From an uncultured Desulfobacter sp. (GTDB lineage: Bacteria > Desulfobacterota > Desulfobacteria > Desulfobacterales > Desulfobacteraceae), in the NCBI RefSeq assembly GCF_963665355.1, contig NZ_OY762229.1, forward strand, positions 2,046,001 to 2,110,000: DNA of 64,000 bases, written 5' to 3'. This document shows, in pieces, positions 63,896-64,000 of this stretch. Each line of letters starts with the position of its first letter. Positions within the stretch are counted from its first letter, which is position 1. The notes beneath the pieces are model-generated. The model ran no database searches and was not told the origin of the DNA. It worked only from the letters and a program-made list of their open reading frames with translations. A program made the translations under genes and the position numbers.

Positions 63896-64000
63896 ATTGA
63901 ATCCATATCTTCTCCGCCGTCAGCAGGAATACCGTCGTGACCACGGCAATGGCCACCCGGTAATAACCGAAAACTTCCAGGCCGTGCCGGGACAGGTAAC
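63894..64000 (-). CDS. uppP: Undecaprenyl-diphosphatase, C-terminal end only
   Basis: The minus-strand frame enters the window at its right edge and ends at TAA 63894-63896. The visible 34 codons read YLSRHGLEVFGYYRVAIAVV and a final membrane helix TTVFLLTAEKIWIQ. The pattern LxxHGLxxFGYYR followed by a helix is that of the UppP/BacA C-terminus, which recycles the undecaprenyl carrier lipid for cell-wall synthesis. The larger part is outside, so the call is moderate. Confidence 0.6.
   Translation of the reverse strand, partial: YLSRHGLEVFGYYRVAIAVVTTVFLLTAEKIWIQ

Overview
The window looks like the chromosome of a sulfate-reducing deltaproteobacterium of the Desulfobacteraceae type. It carries qmoABC next to aprBA (the APS-reduction branch of dissimilatory sulfate reduction), a bifunctional-length pta and a Desulfobacter-like translation gene order. 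Coding density is high and GC is moderate. The species assignment is inference.

Layout. 1-3.8 kb: an edge-truncated gene, a radical SAM protein and a sigma-54 activator. 3.9-8.4 kb: a 4.5 kb island bounded by tRNA-Pro(TGG) and an exact 33 bp copy of that tRNA's 3' end. Inside are three genes that behave like integron gene cassettes without an integrase (GNAT acetyltransferase, small P-loop protein, ApeA-like HEPN protein), a 5'-truncated IS91-type transposase, and a probable filamentous-phage coat-gene remnant. 8.5-15.7 kb: tig-clpP-clpX-lon facing a short rho. 16 kb: tRNA-Val, tRNA-Asp and leuB. 17.7-25.3 kb, minus strand: qmoABC then, upstream of it, aprBA; these make and feed the APS reductase that takes electrons from menaquinol. 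25.8-33.1 kb: two YkgJ-like cysteine proteins, an SDR protein lacking the catalytic lysine, a LysR regulator, pta, a dGTPase-like HD protein and a deaminase.

33.1-47.5 kb is a long translation/transcription block on the plus strand: infC-rpmI-rplT-pheS-pheT, tRNA-Gly(CCC), rimP-nusA-infB-rbfA-truB-rpsO-pnp, then a YycJ-like hydrolase. 48.4-55.3 kb: a tripartite RND efflux operon (outer-membrane lipoprotein, adaptor, pump) overlapping a DUF362 ferredoxin-like protein. 55.5-59.1 kb: a 1180-residue lipoprotein with two complete 5'-nucleotidase modules. 59.1-64 kb is a worn region: a duplicated DUF362 tail, an orphan gene, a histidine-kinase remnant, a broken MFS gene, an ABC-2 exporter operon, and the 3' end of an uppP-like gene.

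The most notable object is the integrase-less cassette array carrying a candidate anti-phage ApeA gene inside the tRNA-Pro island. Each of its three genes is bracketed by its own matching inverted 7-8-mer, as expected of attC R' and R'' core sites. A 91 bp dispersed repeat family and paired palindromes upstream of qmoA are further signals not explained by genes.
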